A stretch of DNA of 64,000 nt, taken from NCBI GenBank assembly GCA_017979445.1, contig CM030706.1, positions 30,955,330 to 31,019,329 on the forward strand. The letters run 5' to 3'. Both the position numbers and the translations under genes were made by a program. The DNA comes from Akebia trifoliata (Eukaryota; Streptophyta; Magnoliopsida; Ranunculales; Lardizabalaceae). The notes below the pieces were generated by a model. It worked only from the letters and a program-made list of their open reading frames with translations. It did no database searches and was not told where the DNA came from. This document shows positions 1-10,506 of this stretch, piece after piece (position 1 is the stretch's first letter; each line of letters begins with the position of its first letter).

Positions 1-652
1 TGACATCCATTTTTTAAGAAGAGACAGAATCGATCTTGAGATGAAAGAGAGGGTGAAACATGTATTTGATTAAAAGAATTGAGGGCATAATAGATATATA
101 AGATTTAAAAATGACGTGAATCTTACTACAAGATTTGGTGGATAACAAACTTAATAAAGTGTGGTTTAGTGAGTAACAAACTTCATAAAGTAAGGTTCCT
201 TTGGAGTTGTCAAAACCATAATGACAAAAATCTACGATTTTTTGAAAAAAATCACAATTTTAATTGTTGTAAATTAAATGACGATTTTTTAAAAAAGTTT
301 GAAAAATCTTTGATTTTTCACAAAATCACAATTAATTGTTCATCAATGATTTTTTTTTTTTAAATCATAGATTATTTTTATTTTTAAAATTTTTGGAGTT
401 ATTTTATCATTTAATATATGAAATGTATATAAGTGATTGATGTGTAATAAGTAAAAAAATTGGGGTGCCAATAGTAGTTTTCTTTTCAAAAACTTGAATT
501 AGTAGCATAAAAGGCAACTGTTGAGTGGATACGAAAAAACTTGTGCTTGAAACAAGTGCAGAATCTAACAAAAGCTTCAAATCTAAACTTAGAAGGTAAA
601 AAATTAGAGATTTTTTTTTTTTTTTTAAGGAGAATGCCTCGAAACCCAATAA
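1..652. other. AT-rich 5' flank of the PPR gene
   Basis: No convincing gene. The stretch holds short imperfect direct repeats (133-200, around a 'taacaaactt.ataaag' unit; 230-350, around 'atcacaatt.aattgtt'). A TATA-like 'gtatataag' lies at about 424-432, 220 bp before the PPR start codon, and a T-tract at 610-626. These could be promoter and leader, but nothing fixes a transcription start. Confidence 0.35.
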
Positions 653-2470
653 ATGCTTAAAACAACATGTAACAGCAAATTCACCACCACCTTACACAAA
701 AGATGCAGAACCATAGACCATCTGAAGCAAATTCACGCCATTTTCATCACAAGAGCCTTCCAACTCTCACACCCACAACACACCTTATTATTAACCAAAC
801 TCCTCCTCCATTTCACCTCTACAGAAGATCACTCATACGCTTTGTTCCTCTTCGATCGAATCAAACCAACACCCAATACCTCTACATGGAATTATTTGAT
901 CAAAGGGTTCTCAACAAGTTCCCAACCAGAGATGTCATTCGTTTTCTTCTCCAAAATGCGCCAACAAAACGTAATTCCAGATCGAAACACATACCCTTTG
1001 CTCCTCAAATCCTTTTCAAATCAAAACCCAAATCAGATTCATGCTCAATCTTTCAAGTTTGGGTTGCAATCTGATTTATTTTTGCAGAATTCGTTGGTGA
1101 GTTCTTACTCTAGTGGTGGGAACTTGGACTTTGCGTGCCAAATTTTTGATGAAATTTCTGAGAGAGACTGTATTTCTTGGACTGCTATGATCAATGGGTT
1201 TGTTAAGAATAATCAAGCAAAGAAAGGGTTGGATTGTTTTGTTAAGATGAGATTGTTGGGTGTAGAGGTTGATGAAGTCACCATTGTTAGTGTTCTCTCG
1301 GCGGTCGGGATGATTGGCGACATATGGTTTGGGAGATGGCTTCATGGATTTTATGTAGAATCTGGGAGAGTGAAGTGGGATGTTTATGTGGGTGGTGCTC
1401 TTGTTGATTTTTATGGTAAGTGTGGCTATTGTGACGATGCTTGTAAGTTGTTCAAAGAAATGCCTATTAGAAATGTAATTTGTTGGAGTGCTTTAATAGC
1501 CGGTTATGTGCAATGTAGTAGATTTAAGGAAGCATTACATGTCTTTCAAGGTATGCTTCTAGAGCATGTTGAGCCAAATCAAGCTACATTGTCGAGTATC
1601 TTGACTGCTTGTGCACAATTGGGGGCATTGGATCAAGGGAGATGGGTCCATGCTTACATTGATAAGAAGAAGTTAGTTGTGAATTCGATCCTTGGGACAA
1701 CCTTGATAGACATGTATGCAAAGTGTGGGTGTATAGATAAGGCATTCTTGGTGTTTCAAAAGTTACCAAATAAGGATGTCTACCCTTGGACCGCAATGAT
1801 CAATGGTTTGGCCATGCATGGGCATGCCTTGAGTGCTTTGAATCTCTTCTCTCGTATGATAATGAATGGCGTTAGACCCAACAAAGTCACCTTTATTGGT
1901 ATTCTTTGTGCATGTTGTCATGGAGGTTTAGTAGATGAGGGGCGTAGGTACTTCGGTTCCATGAGCCGAGTTTATGGTATCGAAGCTAATGTGAATCACT
2001 ATGGTTGTATGGTTGACCTCCTAGGCCGTGCGGGTCATTTGGTCGAAGCCCTAAATTTGATTGAAAATATGACGATGGAGCCAAGTCCTGGTGTATGGGG
2101 TGCTCTTTTTGGTGCATGTATGATCCACAAGGATTTTAAGTTAGGAGAAAGAATAGGAAAACATCTTATTGAGCTACAACCCCATCTTAGTGGTAGATAC
2201 GTACTTCTAGCTAACTTATACTCTTTATGTCAAAAGTGGGACGATGCGGCACGTGTAAGGAAGCTAATGAAAGGGAAAGGAGTGGAGAAAAATTCTGGCT
2301 GTAGCTTGATAGAGGTCGGAGGTGCTATTCATGAATTCGTTGCCGGGGATGTGTCACATTTTCAAACCGAGGACATACATTTGATGCTAGATCAAATGAT
2401 CTTACAATTGAAGCAGGTAGGGTATGTACCGGACATTGTTGTATTGTCATTTGACCTAGAAATGGGTTAA
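653..2470 (+). CDS. PLS-class pentatricopeptide repeat protein with E/E+ tail (At1g50270-like)
   Basis: Intronless 605-residue protein. PPR proteins of this class bind single-stranded RNA in mitochondria or plastids, one nucleotide per P or S motif, and most E-type members help organellar C-to-U RNA editing. Seen here: an N-terminal 'LKQIHA' segment near residue 24, then alternating P, L and S motifs with typical landmarks ('WTAMINGFVKN' near 176, 'LVDFYGKCG' near 252, 'WSALIAGYVQ' near 282, 'LIDMYAKCG' near 352, 'WTAMINGLAMHG' near 383), followed by the E region ('MVDLLGRAGHL', 'VWGALFGAC', 'SGRYVLLANLY', 'GCSLIEV') and a short E+-like end. No DYW deaminase domain follows, so editing would need a DYW partner in trans. 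Memory of the family puts it nearest Arabidopsis At1g50270. I see no clear transit peptide, so organelle targeting is unassigned. The first in-frame ATG is used; it lies close to the usual N-terminus of relatives. The frame is unbroken. Confidence 0.93.
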   Translation: MLKTTCNSKFTTTLHKRCRTIDHLKQIHAIFITRAFQLSHPQHTLLLTKLLLHFTSTEDHSYALFLFDRIKPTPNTSTWNYLIKGFSTSSQPEMSFVFFSKMRQQNVIPDRNTYPLLLKSFSNQNPNQIHAQSFKFGLQSDLFLQNSLVSSYSSGGNLDFACQIFDEISERDCISWTAMINGFVKNNQAKKGLDCFVKMRLLGVEVDEVTIVSVLSAVGMIGDIWFGRWLHGFYVESGRVKWDVYVGGALVDFYGKCGYCDDACKLFKEMPIRNVICWSALIAGYVQCSRFKEALHVFQGMLLEHVEPNQATLSSILTACAQLGALDQGRWVHAYIDKKKLVVNSILGTTLIDMYAKCGCIDKAFLVFQKLPNKDVYPWTAMINGLAMHGHALSALNLFSRMIMNGVRPNKVTFIGILCACCHGGLVDEGRRYFGSMSRVYGIEANVNHYGCMVDLLGRAGHLVEALNLIENMTMEPSPGVWGALFGACMIHKDFKLGERIGKHLIELQPHLSGRYVLLANLYSLCQKWDDAARVRKLMKGKGVEKNSGCSLIEVGGAIHEFVAGDVSHFQTEDIHLMLDQMILQLKQVGYVPDIVVLSFDLEMG

Positions 2471-2903
2471 GGCCAATAAAAAACTATTTATTGGGAATAC
2501 TTTTCAACAGTAATATGAACAATATCTTGATTTAACAGCATTGGGAGAAGGTAAATGTCCATATTTTTTTACTTTTTTCATCAAAAAATTTGGTTGGTGA
2601 ATGAATATGTTCCTCCATTCAATTCTGTCTCAAGCTATGTCTTCTTTTATTTTATTGCAAGTGTGTTTATGTATGTTCTGACAATATCAATCTGTGTTCT
2701 TTTGGATATTCTTCTTGCCCCTTTAGATCCTTTAATTTGTATCTTTAGGGTCTTGACCTCTATGTGTCAAAATTATAAGTATATCAACCCATCAGCATCT
2801 TGACTTAGTCATAGAAGAAATCCCCTCAACTAGCTGAGTAGCAGTCAAGCATAGAGAACATTGGCTTATACTGGTTGTTTTTCTTACTTTGCTACTTATA
2901 ATA
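2471..2903. other. 3' flank of the PPR gene
   Basis: AT-rich sequence between the PPR stop codon and the hAT-like insertion. It probably contains the 3' UTR ('aataaa' at 2476-2481 is a possible but very early poly(A) signal). The 82-codon ORF at 2555-2803 is hydrophobic and without family resemblance; I do not call it a gene. Confidence 0.4.
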
Positions 2904-2929
2904 GGTCCATCTAGGGCTGTCAACGGATA

Positions 2930-3130
2930 CGTATCCGATCGGATAGTGGTATATCCGAATCCGAATCTGAATCCGAATCCGATTAGATATCATTAACTAA
3001 TATTCGAATTCGTATCCGAATAACTTATCGGATATCCGATATTATCTGATTTGAAAATTATTCGAAACTTGAAACTTGAAAACTATCCGAAACTTTTTTA
3101 CTATTAAAAAATTATCTGAAACTTATTTGA
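2930..3130. repeat. Subterminal ATCCGAAT-type repeats of the hAT-like element
   Basis: Dense, slightly varied copies of TCCGAATCC, ATCCGAT and TTATCTGAAAC in both orientations. A matching but shorter set is at 16290-16410. They lie next to the proposed termini, where hAT transposases bind. Confidence 0.6.
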
Positions 3131-3950
3131 AAATTATTTACTATTCGAAAATTATCAACAGAAAGTAAACTCAAGAGAGAGTACTGGAAGAACCATATAT
3201 AAGGTTTTCAAAAATCCGTCATAAATTTTGGGAGATTTTTAATCTCTTTATATATGAAGTGAGACTACTTTTACCAGCAACTTAAACCACTTAACAATCA
3301 CTTTTAGGCTTAGCATTTCTACCACATTTAAAAACACCGATTCAAACTTTATTAGAAAGAAAATTTATGATCTTTTCATTTATTTTTATCTCTTTGAAGT
3401 ATTTTCACAAACACTTGCAGAGCAAAGTTTAGATACACTCAAACAATAAATCAAAATCACCATTCCAATATTTCAAAACCCCTATTTTCGTCAAGATTAC
3501 TATGTTGTTAAAAGAACCCAGATTCAATTAAATCAAAATATATATATATATAAATAATTTTACTAAAAATCTAAAATTAGGAAAACAATGGGCTTACTTA
3601 CCTTTCTGATTAAACCCTGATGTAAATTTAATAAAAACATTACTAAAAACCTGGGCTTAAACCCTCTCTTTCGATCTCCTTTTTACTTCGAACCTCCCTT
3701 TGTTTGCACACCAAATCTTATTTATAACAGACTAATCCTTTTTGTAAAGGGGTTGAGATCGTGACAGCTAGGGGTTGAGGTCGTGAGACAATGCCGCAAT
3801 GAAGAGGAAGAGTTGAGCCGCTGTTTGAGATCGTTGAAGAAGAACGATGGAGAGAGGATTTTCGACTTCGACAGAGCTTCTCTAAGTTCTAAGTTAGAAC
3901 TTCTAACTTTGAAAGATAGAGTAATAAAGAAGAGAGAGAGAGTAAGAAGA
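3131..3950. other. Unique interior of the hAT-like element
   Basis: AT-rich filler at first, then from about 3720 a GA-rich strand. The two overlapping ORFs here (3722-4030 on - and 3783-4034 on +) are low-complexity translations of GA/CT sequence with no family resemblance. Confidence 0.4.
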
Positions 3951-4115
3951 GAGATATGTCTCGTTTTACATAGAGAGAGAGAAAAAAAGAGAAAGGTCTT
4001 GTCTTTATTAAAGAGAGAGAGAGTGTGCAAATGAATTGTCTTGTCTTTATTAAAAAGAAAGAGAGAGAGAGTTCCCTAGTCTTTATTATAAAGAGAGAGA
4101 AATTGTCTTTTATAT
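3951..4115 (+). repeat. GA-rich minisatellite with 'cttgtctttatta' units
   Basis: Three to four imperfect units of about 50-55 bp, each a 'gtcttgtctttatta' block followed by an 'aaagagagagaga' block (3957, 4000, 4038, 4077). A (TA)n run follows at 4112-4131. It lies inside the hAT-like element, immediately before the foldback cluster. Confidence 0.6.
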
Positions 4116-4189
4116 ATATATATATATATATAAATAAAAAAAAACAGATATGTCTTGTCTTAATTAATGTTTATATATATATATATATA

Positions 4190-4588
4190 GGGTCCCGTTC
4201 GCCACCCTTAGTTTTACCACACACTTTAACAAACGCGTTTTGTCTTACATGGGTTAGAAGTTTCGGAATGAGCTGATTTTTGGTGAGGATGATCTATATG
4301 GTGAGGAGATCATCCTCACCAAAAATCAGCTCATTCCAAAACTTCTAACCCCATCAAAATTGATTTACAAAAAATGGACGGTCCACGATTTTTCAACGTG
4401 TAAACATGGGGCTAAACATTTCGGAATGGGCTGATTTTTAGGGAGGATGATCTTCTAGGGGAGGATGATCTTCTAATCATAGAGATCATCCTCACCAAAA
4501 ATCAACTCATTCCAAAACTTCTAACCCATGTAGGACAAAAAACGTTTGTTAAAGTGTGTGGTAAAACTTAGGGTGCTGAACATTTCCC
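4190..4588 (+). mobile_element. Short foldback element A (GGGTCCCGTTCG end to CATTTCCC end)
   Basis: About 400 bp between (TA)n runs. The left terminus is GGGTCCCGTTCGCCACCCT; the right terminus reads inward GGGAAATGTTCAGCACCCTA. Both are followed by 'gttttaccacacactttaac'. The body is two hairpins, each built from an 'agaagttt.ggaatgagctg' / 'tttttggtgaggatgatct' arm and its reverse complement. No coding capacity. It is named MITE-like because it is short, foldback and repeated many times here. Confidence 0.8.
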
Positions 4589-4601
4589 ATATATATATAT
4601 A

Positions 4602-4980
4602 GGGAAATGTTCAGCACCCTAAGTTTTACCACACACTTTAACAAATGTTTTTTGTCCTACATGGGTTAGAAGTTTTGGAATGAGCTGATTTTTGGTGAGG
4701 ATGATCTCTATGATTAGAAGATCATCCTCCCCAAAAATCAGCCCATTCCGAAATGTTTAGCCCCATGTTTACACGTTGAAAAATCGTGAACCGTCCATTT
4801 TTTGTAAATCAATTTTGATGGGGTTAGAAGTTTTGGAATGAGCTGATTTTTGGTGAGGATGATCTCCTCACCATAGAGATCATCCTCACCAAAAATCAGC
4901 TCATTCCGAAACTTCTAACCCATGTAAGACAAAACGCGTTTGTTAAAGTGTGTGGTAAAACTTAGGGTGCCGAACGGGAC

Positions 4981-4982
<2 letters not shown>
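4602..4982 (-). mobile_element. Short foldback element B, inverted copy of A
   Basis: Begins GGGAAATGTTCAGCACCCTA and ends in the reverse complement of GGGTCCCGTTCGGCACCCTA, so it is the A-type element in opposite orientation. Only a 13-bp TA run separates it from A. A and B together form an almost continuous 790-bp palindrome, apart from a short duplicated segment in A (4440-4475). Confidence 0.8.

Positions 4983-5043
<61 letters not shown>
4983..5043. repeat. (AT)n microsatellite between elements B and C
   Basis: About 30 uninterrupted AT dinucleotides join the terminus of element B directly to that of element C. Similar runs of various length separate nearly all foldback elements in this cluster. 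Confidence 0.95.
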
Positions 5044-5047
<4 letters not shown>

Positions 5048-5444
5048 CAGGTTCAAGGGTCATATGAGAAAACATATGTAAAAACTTTCGTTTTTAATAA
5101 AATTTTAAAATATGGGTTAGAAATTTTGGATTGAGCTGATTTTTTGTGAGGATGATCTCTATGATGGGAAGATCATCCAAAAAAAAAAAAAAAATCAGCC
5201 CAATTTGAAACTTCTAATCCCATTAAAAGTGATTTAGAATGTGGACCGTCGATTTTTTACCAATTTTTATCACTAATTTGTAAATCACTTTTGATGGATT
5301 TAGAAGTTTCTGATTGAGCTGATTTTTTGTGAGGATGATCTTTTCATCATAGTGACCATCTTTGCAAAAAATCAGCTCAATCCAAAACCTCTAACTCTTA
5401 TTTTGAAAAATGAAAGTTTTTTCATATGTTTTCTCATATGGCCC

Positions 5445-5449
<5 letters not shown>
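5044..5449. mobile_element. Foldback element C (GGGTCAGGTTCAAGGGTCAT end)
   Basis: Left end GGGTCAGGTTCAAGGGTCAT, followed by a 'catatgagaaaacatatg' palindrome. The right side mirrors it but stops at 'cccttgaa', lacking the outer 8 bases of the terminus. The internal hairpins are the diverged shared core ('agaaattttggattgagctg', 'tttttgtgaggatgatctct'). Confidence 0.75.

Positions 5450-5482
<33 letters not shown>
5450..5482. repeat. (AT)n microsatellite between elements C and D
   Basis: Perfect AT run joining the incomplete right end of C to the left end of D. Confidence 0.95.
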
Positions 5483-5484
<2 letters not shown>

Positions 5485-5863
5485 GTCCCGTTTGGCACCC
5501 TAAGTTTTACCACACACTTTAACAAACGCGTTTTGTCCTACATGGGTTAGAAGTTTCGGAATGGGCTGATTTTTGGTGAGGATGATCTCTATGGTGAGGA
5601 GATCATCCTCACCAAAAATCAGCTCATTCCAAAACTTCTAACCCCATCAAAAATGATTTACAAAAAATGGACGGTCCACGATTTTTCAACTTGTAAACAT
5701 GGGGCTAAACATTTCGGAATGGGCTGATTTTTGGGGAGGATGATCTTCTAATCATAGAGATCATCCTCACCAAAAATTAGCCCATTCCAAAACTTCTAAC
5801 CCATGTAGGACAAAAAACGTTTGTTAAAGTGTGTGGTAAAACTTAGGGTGTTGAACATTTCCC
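5483..5863 (+). mobile_element. Short foldback element D (A-type, + orientation)
   Basis: Left end GGGTCCCGTTTGGCACCCTA, right end reading inward GGGAAATGTTCAACACCCTA. Two core hairpins separated by 'ggacggtccacgatttttca'. It lacks the small duplication seen in A. Confidence 0.8.
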
Positions 5864-5875
5864 TATATATATACA

Positions 5876-6847
5876 GGGTCCCGTTCGGCGCGCTAAGGTT
5901 TAACAAACATTTTAACAAACATATAGGTACCGTCCGATATAACGCAAATGGATGATCGAGATTGAAAATAACAGTCGATCTGCGTTTACTTATAAACTAT
6001 GCATCTATTCACAGCGTCATCCCTCCATTTATTTTTATTTAGTGTCACATCCCTCTTCCCTTAAAACAGAAACGAATAACAGAGAGAGAGTTTACTCTCT
6101 CTCTATCATCTCTCTCGCTGAAACCCTTCATCGCTCTCTCTCTATCGTCTCTCTCACTCTCTCACTCTCTCACTCTCTCATTCTCCTCGCTCTCTCTCTC
6201 ATTCTCTCTCTGCGACTCTATCTCACGAACACGAACGGGTTTAGAAGAGAGATGATGGAGTTGGAGCTTCAGGACCCACAATTAAGGTCAGGATCTCTCA
6301 TGGTTCTGCTCAACATGAGATCAACATTCTTACTCAATCTACTTTTGGTAATTCTCAGTTTTTTTTTTTAATGGAGTGTCTATTTTTTTTCCATGTAATA
6401 TAGATGGATATTTAGTTTTTGATATTTAATGGAAGGGGTTTAAACTTTAAAATGTGTTCTTCCCCAACAATCTAGTTTTTGCAGTTCTTAGTTTTCCTTA
6501 CTTGGTTTTGTTGTTTTTCAGTGTGAGATTGATGTGCAAATTGATTTATTTGGTCTGTAATTGTTACTAACCTGATAATGAAAACATAATAAACAGTAAG
6601 AGTCTTTTTTTTTTTTTTTTTGGTATTAAAAGAGAAAGAGGAGGTTCAGAAGAGCTACCTCATACCCAAAAAAAAAAAAAAAAAAAATCATCGGAAGAAA
6701 AAATTAAATCACTAAACATAAAATAACCCAATCCGAAAACTACAATTTCTCAAGCTTCCAATTTAAATGAAAATCTTTAAAAAAAAAATTCCTTTTAAGC
6801 ACGTACATCGCCATGCGCTTACTTGAACCACCATGATTAAGGGAGGC

Positions 6848-6895
<48 letters not shown>

Positions 6896-7165
6896 GATAG
6901 AGAGAGAGCAAGGGAGGGTTTCAGCGAGAGAAACGATAGAGAGAGAGAGTTCTACTCTCTGTTATTCGTTTCTGTTTTAAGGGAAGAGGGATGTGACACT
7001 AAATAAAAATAAATGGAGAGATGACGCTGTGAATAGATGCATAGTTTATAAGTAAACGCAGATCGGCTGTTATTTTCAATCTCAATCGTCCATTTGCGTT
7101 ATATCGGACGATCCCAATACGTTTGTTAAAATGTTTGTTAAACGTTAGGGCGCTGAACGGGACCC
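5876..7165. mobile_element. Medium foldback element E (1.3 kb) with CT-rich leader-like arms
   Basis: Both ends read GGGTCCCGTTCRGCGC.CTAA, then 'gtttaacaaacattttaac'. The arms pair for about 320 bp (5876 to about 6200 with about 6850-7165) and contain 'ccgtccgatataacgcaaat' and long CT (left) / GA (right) tracts. The unpaired centre (about 6240-6840) includes an ATG after the CT-rich tract, 'gagatgatggagttggagc' at 6249. The arms look like captured promoter and leader DNA, because element G has a related tract at the same place. No complete ORF. The inverted GA array at 6849-6891 is a simple repeat. Confidence 0.75.
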
Positions 7166-7177
7166 ATATATATATAT

Positions 7178-7554
7178 GGGAAATGTTCAGCACCCTAAGT
7201 TTTACCACACACTTTAACAAACGTTTTTTGTCCTACATGGGTTAGAAGTTTTGGAATGGGCTGATTTTTGGTGAGGATGATCTCTATGATTAGAAGATCA
7301 TCCTCCCCAAAAATCAGCCTATTCCGAAATGTTTAGCCCCATGTTTACAAGTTGAAAAATCGTGGACCGTCCATTTTTTGTAAATCATTTTTGATGGGGT
7401 TAGAAATTTTGGAATGAGCTGATTTTTGGTGAGGATGATCTCCTCACCATAGAGATCATCCTCACCAAAAATCAGCCCATTCCGAAACTTCTAACCCATG
7501 TAGGACAAAATGCGTTTGTTAAAGTGTGTGGTAAAACTTAGGGTGCCGAACAGG

Positions 7555-7558
<4 letters not shown>
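7178..7558 (-). mobile_element. Short foldback element F (A-type, - orientation)
   Basis: Begins GGGAAATGTTCAGCACCCTA and ends as the reverse complement of GGGTCCTGTTCGGCACCCTA. It has the same two-hairpin body as D and B. A 12-bp TA run separates it from E. Confidence 0.8.

Positions 7559-7613
<55 letters not shown>
7559..7613. repeat. (TA)n microsatellite between elements F and G
   Basis: About 27 uninterrupted TA dinucleotides joining the terminus of F to the left terminus of the giant foldback element G. Confidence 0.95.
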
Positions 7614-7615
<2 letters not shown>

Positions 7616-7916
7616 GTCCCGTTCGGTGGCTAACTTTTTGGCAAACGGATTGGCAAACTCTTTTACAGCGTTGGATCTAACGACATCGAACGGACACGAT
7701 TTGATCTCACACGTTATAAAATTAAACGTATATTTGCAGTGCCGTCCCTCAATTACGTCCTATTTTGTGTTTCCTCCCTCTCCTCTTTAAACCAGAGAGA
7801 ACAGAACTGATCTGTTCTCTTTCTCTTCGAACTCTGTCTTCTGTCTTCGAACTCGCTCATTCTCTCTCGCTCGCACTCTCTTCTCACTAGCTCTCGCTCT
7901 AACTCGATCATTCTCT

Positions 7917-7947
<31 letters not shown>

Positions 7948-9256
7948 ACTCTCTCACTCACTCACGCTGAAACCCTTGCACTGAAATCCTCTCTCTCGCT
8001 CTTTCATTCTCTCTCGCACGAACACGAACACGAACGACTGCAAATCTCTCGCCCTATTTGATAGAACTGTAAGTTTTTTTTTCAATTTTTTTTTTTTTTT
8101 TGGAAATTTCTTAGATTGGCAAAACTGTCTAAACTACCATTGACATTTCATAATGGCTTTTGCTTTGGCATCGATCAACTTATGTCCAAAATACCTTAAG
8201 GTTTAAGATCTAATTTTCCATTCACTTTTGCCTCAGTTTGTGGAGCATACTTGCAAGTCCTATTAGTGTTATATGTTACAAATGCGATATTATGAATTGG
8301 GAATTGGGATTTTGAGGGTAGTTTCATTTGAAAGTTGTATCATGATTCTTCATTCATGAAAAACATTATAGGTTCAGCTACGTTTTATGTGACCTTATGT
8401 AGTCGCAGTTACTGGAGGAACCTTTGGTTCTCACTTTGGAGTTTCGCTGTTTCATTTATTTCCCTATGGGAACCAATGGGTTTCTTTTTGTTATTAATTT
8501 TGCAGCACTGTAAATTTTGTACTTGTCACAAAAAATTGATAACAATTTGAATATTTATGCTTACATAGGTGATAACAATTTGTTTTAATACAAATTGTAG
8601 TCGTAACAGTATGGGGTCTCCATCATTCATGTGGGACACATGGAAATCTGAGTGTTCATCTATGGGTGCTCGACTATGACATATACCAAAATATCCCAAC
8701 TGGTTGATTTTGGAGTAGAAGTTCTAGGTGGCCCATTGAGTGTTCATCATTGTTTTTATTTATATTTTTGAATCATCATGAATAAATGAAAACAAACAAA
8801 GTTTTATTCAACACGCTAAACTGACTCTTCGAAGTAATTTTTTCTTCTACATTGTTTTTTTTTTACACAGGCCAAAATTTTACAATGTGTTTTGAACTAT
8901 CAGAAAATAGTTGACACCACTTTGTATTATGGTGGCAATATATGTTTTCTGTTGTTTCTCAACCGGCATATACTGTAGAGCTATTGAACAATGTATTACT
9001 AACATGCTACAGCTATTGAACAATGTATTACTAACATGCTATCGTATACATTCTCTTCTCTGTTTTTAATTGTTTTAACAGGCTCATTTGTGATCCGTAT
9101 AAAGGCTTGATGAGCATGGAAATCTGAGTGTTCGGGTCTTGCACTTATATCCCATATGGGAAGCAATAGGGATTGATCAATGGGTATTACATCAGCTGTC
9201 CTTATGAACTCGTGTTGCTTCTCTAATATGCAGCTTCAAAATTTTTTTCTACTTCC

Positions 9257-9657
9257 TTTTTTGTGTAATAAGTTGGTTCAAGACATGTTGGACTTCATCA
9301 TTATAAATAGTTTTGTTGATGTGCATGTTTTGGTCACTGTGTCTTCAGACGATGAAGCTCTTTCAAAGGCCAGAAAAGAGGTTGGCATTTAACTTGCCGT
9401 TTACTTGATAAATTTAATTTCTGTTGTCTGATTGCTATCAGTTGTGGGTGTAGGTAAAAAATGAGAAGGTACACTTCTTTTGGACCCAATTCTCAGAATT
9501 GAATTTGTATTACAAGAGACAACAGAGGACATAGAGAAGTTGAATGGGAAGGTTGCGGAGATGATTTCATTGCTTACATGTCATAAGAAGTCTACAGGAA
9601 AGAAAGGCATTCGATACAGTATGACTTCTGCATTAAAGGGTATCTTAACTCGCATGG
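9257..9657 (+). pseudogene. Left-arm fragment of an SDN5-like RNA exonuclease gene
   Basis: The first exon fragment ends in 'VTVSSDDEALSKARKE' before a GT. The second begins after 'gtgtag' at about 9454 with 'VKNEKVHFFWTQFSELN' and runs on into 'DIEKLNGKVAEMISLL'. Between the two parts of this second exon the left arm lacks a base present in the right arm (caacag versus caagcag), so it is frameshifted. The order and sequence resemble, from memory, the C-terminal region of the plant small-RNA-degrading nuclease 5 / REX family. Beyond about 9657 the arm diverges into a different ORF tail (to 9785). This is a captured fragment with no exonuclease domain visible, hence a pseudogene. Confidence 0.5.
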
Positions 9658-9789
9658 AACCTACTCCTACTGCAGAGTTAGAATCGAAAGCTTGTAGTTC
9701 AAATTTTACGAGTCGGACTGGATGCAACACTAGTGAAGCAGAATTGTCTAAAGTGGCAGATGATTGGGAGAAAGCTTATGAGTGAAAAT

Positions 9790-10380
9790 GAGAGATTTAT
9801 AGAGAGATTCAGGGGGATTGTATTTTACTGATATGCTGGGTATTTATACATTACATCACCTTGGGTGTTTTGATTTTATATTTTGTCAATCTGTGTAGAG
9901 AGAATTTACAAGTCCTGTTGTGTGGAAGAATGGTCATGATATGGTTGCCAAATCATGATTGTCATATTTCCTCCAGTATGAAAGTTTCTATGAAAATATA
10001 TAACTTGCCATGCGGCAATGTTTTGTTGGAATTTTGCTATTTTACTTTACAGGGACTAAGTTGCCGTGTTTGAGTCACTCGTGTGTATTCTGCACTTGAA
10101 CGCTGATGTGATGCACTCTGCATTTCTCATGGGTGCATAAGGTAGATAAATGTGGGTGTCCTTTGGACATGATTATGGTTCGATCATGTAGGACACCAAG
10201 GAGGATATGACTCTTCATTGTAATCATTGCATCTTGATAATTGTTAATTGGATTGAAAGGAAAGGAAAGGATATACGACACAAAATACAAAGTTTGCTTA
10301 CATCCACAAAATGGTGCATCCAAGTCTACAAATAGTGAGATTTGGGATGGATTTAAGGCATCTAAATTTTTTAACTTTCT
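9790..10380. other. Unpaired centre of element G, left part
   Basis: No supported gene. Short ORFs here have no resemblance to known families. This part has no mirror image in the other half of the element. Confidence 0.35.
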
Positions 10381-10506
10381 AAACATTTGGAGTGTGTACT
10401 ATTGTTACAAATAATTTTTTTGTGTCAAATTTTGAGCATTTATGTCCGACCCATTTGTAGATCTTCCGTAACAGTGCAAGTTCAATGGAACATTCGATTT
10501 GCAGTC

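Noticed and set aside
703..1345. ORFs of 123 and 89 codons overlapping the PPR gene in other frames
   Set aside because: They are shadows of the PPR reading frame, with no own family resemblance.
3722..4276. Lys/Arg/Glu-rich ORFs on both strands
   Set aside because: Translations of GA/CT microsatellite-like sequence within the hAT-like element.
5952..6371. 139-codon ORF in element E
   Set aside because: Mostly the translation of the CT-rich arm; it ends in a T-tract. The ATG at 6252 may be a captured start codon, but no coding exon can be followed.
9861..10073. 70-codon ORF in the centre of element G
   Set aside because: No resemblance to a family; lies in non-coding text around the captured exons.
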